NCBI GenBank assembly: GCA_944989445.1
Contig: CALYLW010000060.1
Location: 1,739,959 to 1,803,958, forward strand
Direction of reading: 5' to 3'
From: Ampullaceana balthica
Taxonomy: Eukaryota; Mollusca; Gastropoda; Lymnaeidae
Length of the DNA: 64,000 nucleotides
A program made the translations under genes and the position numbers. Of the stretch, positions 39,101-45,100 are shown in pieces; the first letter of the stretch is position 1; the number at the start of each line of letters is the position of its first letter. The notes below the pieces were generated by a model, which made no database searches, was not told the origin of the DNA, and saw only the letters and a program-made list of their open reading frames with translations.

Positions 39101-42100
39101 TTGACTCTTTCCTAAGGTTGTAATGACCGTTCGTTTTTAAGGGCCGTTTAAAATTTAAATATAACCATGGTTCCCACTCAGGAAAACGGGAAAAAGTCGG
39201 GAATTCTTTTAAAAAATTTCTCGGCCTTGAAAGTCGGGAAAAGTTATGACACTAATCGGGAGTTTTATATATATATTTTATTATTTTTATATATATATAT
39301 ATTTATGCCGAAGTAAAGGACTTTGATTACGTCTCTGTGGTATGTTTCGATTCCATTTAATAAAAAAAAGTTACCAGTTAATAATTGTCTGTGCATGCGT
39401 TAAAAGGTCAAATTTTTCGCCTCGCCTCGTCACATGCTGCGTGTGGCATGTCACAGCCGCTCGCGTTTGCCGTCGTATGGTGGTCAAGTGGCAGCGCACT
39501 GGACTGTCGTACCGATGGTCATGGGTTCGAATCCGTGTGAAGGCAAGGGTTTGTTCCCGGGGCCTAGGGCGTCCCTGAGTCACCCCGCTCCGAATGGGTA
39601 CCTAACACTACATGTAGTTAGGTGGCTGGGTAATGCGTGGAACCCACAAAGCCGTGGCCTGTGAATGCTGCATCACTTGCCAACAGATCATCTGTCATGG
39701 TCTGTGGACGCAACTATCTTCTGCATAGAAGGAGCGTCTGAATAGATAAGATAAGAGGTATCAGCGAATTTAAAATACAAATAAACAAATCAATATGGTA
39801 ATTTTAAGTTTAATGCTTTTGACGTGCAGGATATCTGTTACTATCAGAACGCTCTCGAATTTCCTCAGTCAATCAAACTTGTAATATAAATAAAACTATT
39901 GTGGCCTTGACCATTGATCACAGTACACTGTGGGCTGTGTGTTAGACCTCGGCCGGCAACTACCTAAGTCTAAGCGAATTTTTTAAAAAATCATTCCTTA
40001 TCAGAAATGATTTGATTTCATCGTGACGCACGTGTTAGTCACAGTCACGTATCTTACTGGTAACAAAGCAACAACAAACTTTTAAAAGAATAATAATTTT
40101 TTTATTTGATTAAATAAAAACCACCGTCGATTCTCGATACAAACCTTTATTTTCATTTCTAAAGATATTCGTTTATCTTAAGAAATAAAATGATTAATAC
40201 ATCAGAAAATGAATTAAGTTTAATAATAATATAACATGCACTGCGAAATAGCGACGATTAACGACCTCTTACGCGATTGTCCAGTACCTCGGGTGAATAC
40301 ATACTCCATGGATACACGTCGAACTAATTCACACACGCAAAACATCCGGTAATTTTTATTGAAATCTCGTAGAATCACACAATAGCCGGAAGTCTCGAAG
40401 AAAGCGAGATGTCAACACTGTTTTGAACTAAAAATGCAGAGTGCATTGCTAGGCCAACCGACAAGGATCGAGGTAAACCAACGTTAAGTTGCAAATTTGG
40501 CCTTCTTTTGTGCTCGAGGTAGTTTTCGGCGACTTAGAAAAATCGAATTAGCCGATGAAAAAATGCTAAGACAAAGAGAGAATTTGGCGGTTCCAATAAA
40601 AAAAGTCGAGTTAGTAGGGTATCCGAGCTAACCGAGCTCGAGGTAAGTGGGTTCGACTGTATAACTTTAAAAAGTACTATCAACAAGAAGTCTTGCTGGC
40701 CGAGGTTCAATTTTCAGTTAGGGAAAATGTTTTTTTTTGTTGTATTATACATAAATTTGTAATGAATAATCTTTCTTTTTACCACTATCACATTTAAGTT
40801 ATTGACAATGAAGTTTAACCAATTAAATTGAATTGATAAGGTCGAAAAATCAATTTTAAAAATGTTGATACTAAAAAGTAGAAAATAAAATACATGTAAT
40901 GTAAAAAAAATCTTTTTTTATAAAGGACACGCTTTTATTTACATATAGAAAGTGCACTAAAAAGAAGAAAATAAAAATTTTCTATGAAAACAGGTGAAAT
41001 CGGTGAACCTATCTACTGCACATAAAAGCGTGGGGCGCTCATCACAACTCTCTATCGTGTGTGTACAAGTCTGCGAAACAAAAAAACAAAGTTGTTTGAA
41101 TATTAATAAACAGTAAAAGTTTCACAACTTTGATCATATAAATGCTACTATCACATTAATTAGAAATATTTATCTATATGTAAGAGAATAGTTGCAATGA
41201 GAAATGATTTTCATAGAAAAATTTTATTTTCTTCTTTTTAGTGCACTTTCTATATGTAAATAAAAGCGCGTCCTTTTTAAAAAAAGATTTTTTTACATTA
41301 TTTTATTCAAGCTCTAGTTTATTGGTAAATGTAATCAAATATCTTTATATTTATTTATTTTTTAAAAACTCCCATAACTTCTTTTTGTGGTGGTATGGGA
41401 TTCTAATGTTTCCATTAGAACAGGGGTGGGGGAAGTTTTTAGGGCGAGGGCCGCATTAGTAAGAAATGAAACATCAAGGGGGCACACCTAACCAAAATTT
41501 AGCCTCGACTCAAGTAAAAACATCAATCTTTAACATAAATTTATTGATTTTTTCGATATCACCGCAGGCTTTCGCGGGCCGCAAAAAACTCCATAGCGGG
41601 CCGCTTGCGACCCACGGGCCGTATTTTGCCCACCCCTGTATTAGAACATTCTCCGGCTTGGTAGACCCTGGCGGCGCCCATTCCTTTCCAGGTCAGCGGA
41701 GGATTTTCTCAGCGCTAGTCACTCATCAACATTTTTATAGTGGCTTTAACGTGGGCTCGATCCCACGCCCCTCAGCTTGTGAGCGCACTATTGACTTCAT
41801 TATCCAGCGAATATCTAATTTTATATTAGATATTAGAATAATGTTCAATCTAGTTTTAAGTTTTAGGATACACTTAAGCTGTATGGATAATGAACTAATT
41901 ATTCATTAGTTTTTTAAAAATTTGCTGAAATAATGTTTTATAGTTAATTGCAAGGATAGTGTGTAAACTATATTTTAGCTGTAAGGATGATGTGTGAACC
42001 ATACTTCAGTTAAAAGGATAATGTGTGAACTATATTTCAGTTACATGTATAATTTACTAATATTATTTTGCTGTAATAATAACATACTATTACAGTTAAA

Positions 42101-45100
42101 CTGTAAGGATTAAGTGCTAACTACATTTATTTCATTGGATAATTCTGTTTTTTTCTTCCTGAGCACTCATCAGTGAAAAATTCATGTAGACTTTCATTCA
42201 TTCATTAATGCATACAATAGTTATCATTAGGGCTGCAGAAATTAACGATTAATTAATCGATTAATCTTTAAAAAATTTAATAGATTAAAATTAATTTGAT
42301 CGATTATAATTTGATTAAAATTTAAGAAAATATTTCTATTTTTTTTTCTCCAATTTATTATTAATTTATATTTTTTGTTACTTACATAGCGTATATACTC
42401 GTTCTATAGCCCGTTCTTTCATAAGCCGCCCCCCCCCCTACTTTTGGAAGTGAAAAGTATTAAAAGTGTATAACCCGCTCGCAAGCTGACCCCCCAAAAA
42501 TAATAGGGCACCTTAAACAAAATGGTACACATTTTTTTAAAACTACAAGCTAAATTGGTCTTTATGATTGTTTACTTTGTATTGCCTATCTTTGTCTTTG
42601 TGCTCTTTTTTAGGCAAGAGTTACCGGTATTTTAAAAAAAATAAAAAAATCTGTGGTAAACAGTGACGCAAGGGCTTACATTATAATTTGTTGTTGAAAA
42701 CAAAATTTAAAACAATTTATTAAAACATTCACAAAAATAATTAAAATGATTAAATAAGGTAAGTGCGGATGTTTAATAATATATTATAGCTTCTGGTAGA
42801 GCAGTCGAATCTTGTAGAATGTAGAAAAGAACCTTGATGATCTACAATAACAACACCGATATTCAAAATCCATGCAGAAATCACCTATGACCCGCTCATA
42901 AGATGACCCCCCAACTTATTCCCCTAGATTTTGTCCAAAAAAGGTCGGCTTGCGAATGAGTATATACGGTACTTTTCCCTTGTATTATTATTTATTTAGA
43001 TGTGCATAAGTAAACAAAAAAGGCTTTTCTTCCTTATTTCTTGCATAGCAGAACAAATTTGCTGTGTTACATCACAAAATTTGGGAGCCATGGAATTACC
43101 ATGACTTAATTGATTTCGCGAAATAATGGATCTTTATATACGTTATAAAAATATAATTAATCAAAGTTAATCGATTACTCTATAAACTTTTTCCATTTAA
43201 TCGAACAAAATTTTTTTAATCAGTACCAGCCCTAGTACTCATAGATTTATGTATAACAACTTCATTGATACTTTTAACTACAGCAGAATACTCTCAGACC
43301 TTTTAGCTACAGCAGAATACTCTCAGACCTTTTAGCTACAGCAGAATACTCTCAGACCTTTTAGCTACAGCAGAATACTCTCAGACCTTTTAGCTACAGC
43401 AGAATACTCTCAGACCTTTTAGCTACAGCAGAATACTCTCAGACCTTTTAGCTACAGCAGAATACTCTCAGACCTTTTAGCTACAGCAGAATACTCTCAG
43501 ACCTTTTAGCTACAGCAGAATACTCTCAGACCTTTTAGCTACAGCAGAATACTCTCAGACCTTTTAGCTACAGCAGAATACTCTCAGACCTTTTAACTAC
43601 AGCAGAATACTCTCAGACCTTTTAGCTACAGCAGAATACTCTCAGACCTTTTAGCTACAGCAGAATACTCTCAGACCTTTTAGCTACAGCAGAATACTCT
43701 CAGACCTTTTAACTACAGCAGAATACTCTCAGACCTTTTAGCTACAGCAGAATACTCTCAGACATTTTAACTACAGCAGAATACTCTCAGACCTTTTAGC
43801 TACAGCAGAATACTCTCAGACCTTTTAACTACAGCAGAATACTCTCAGACCTTTTAGCTACAGCAGAATACTCTCAGACCTTTTAACTACAGCAGAATAC
43901 TCTCAGACCTTTTAGCTACAGCAGAATACTCTCAGACCTTTTAACTACAGCAGAATACTCTCAGACCTTTTAGCTACAGCAGAATACTCTCAGACCTTTT
44001 AGCTACATCAGAATACTCTCAGACCTTTTAGCTACAGCAGAACACTCTCAGACCTTTTAGCTACAGCAGAATACTCTCAGACCTTTTAGCTACAGCAGAA
44101 TACTCTCAGACCTTTTAGCTACAGCAGAATACTCTCAGACCTTTTAACTACAGCAGAATACTCTCAGACCTTTTAACTACAGCAGAATACTCTCAGACCT
44201 TTTAGCATCCATGCATGACATTATTTTTATCAGTTCTTCACAAAACTGTTTAGTATTGCAGGAATTGTTCCATTGGTTAAGGGACAGGTGCACTATTTTA
44301 CCTGTACTGACGTGGTGGCGAAATTTAATTTATTTTATATGTTTCATTTTATGTTCTTATTGTCGTAAAAATGACGCATTCTTTAGGGTTAGTATCAATG
44401 GTTGCAAATGGAGGAGTATGATTACATTTTTCTGTCCTTTATTGATAACTTCCGCGGACCACCACTTTGAGTAGCACTGATTTGCATGATGTCCACTATG
44501 GAGACATAGTACATACTCATCCATAGTACATACTCATCCATAGTACATACTCATCCATAGTACATACTCATCCATAGTACATACTCATCCATAGTACATA
44601 CTCATCCATAGTACATACTCATCCATAGTACATACTCATCCAAAGTACATACTCATCCATAGTACATACTCATCCATAAGACATACTCATCCAAAGTACA
44701 TACTCATCCATAAGACATACTCATCCAAAGTACATACTCATCCATAGTACATACTCATCCATAAGACATACTCATCCATAGTACATACTCATCCATAGTA
44801 CATACTCATCCATAGTACATACTCATCCATAGTACATACTCATCCATAGTACATACTAATCCATAGTACATACTCATCCATAGTACATACTCATCCATAG
44901 TACATACTCATCCATAAGACATACTCATCCAAAGTACATACTCATCCAAAGTACATACTCATCCATAAGACATACTCATCCATAAGACATACTCATCCAT
45001 AAGACATACTCATCCATAAGACATACTCATCCATTGTTTTCATCTTATCTTTCTTAAGGTTTTATGGATGACCACAAGAAATACTCCTTTTCATTAGGAG

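Larger units (their letters stand above)
38577..41307. mobile_element. Composite foldback element split by a pogo-like insertion
   Basis: 38577-38901 (cacacttttattcaagtcac, cagatcgatcgaatgtaacg) and 40660-41307 (taactttaaaaagtactatc through the palindrome) are contiguous in the related copy at 27010-28537. The palindrome arms at 40882-41307 match copies 1 and 2. No coding capacity detected. Confidence 0.78.
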
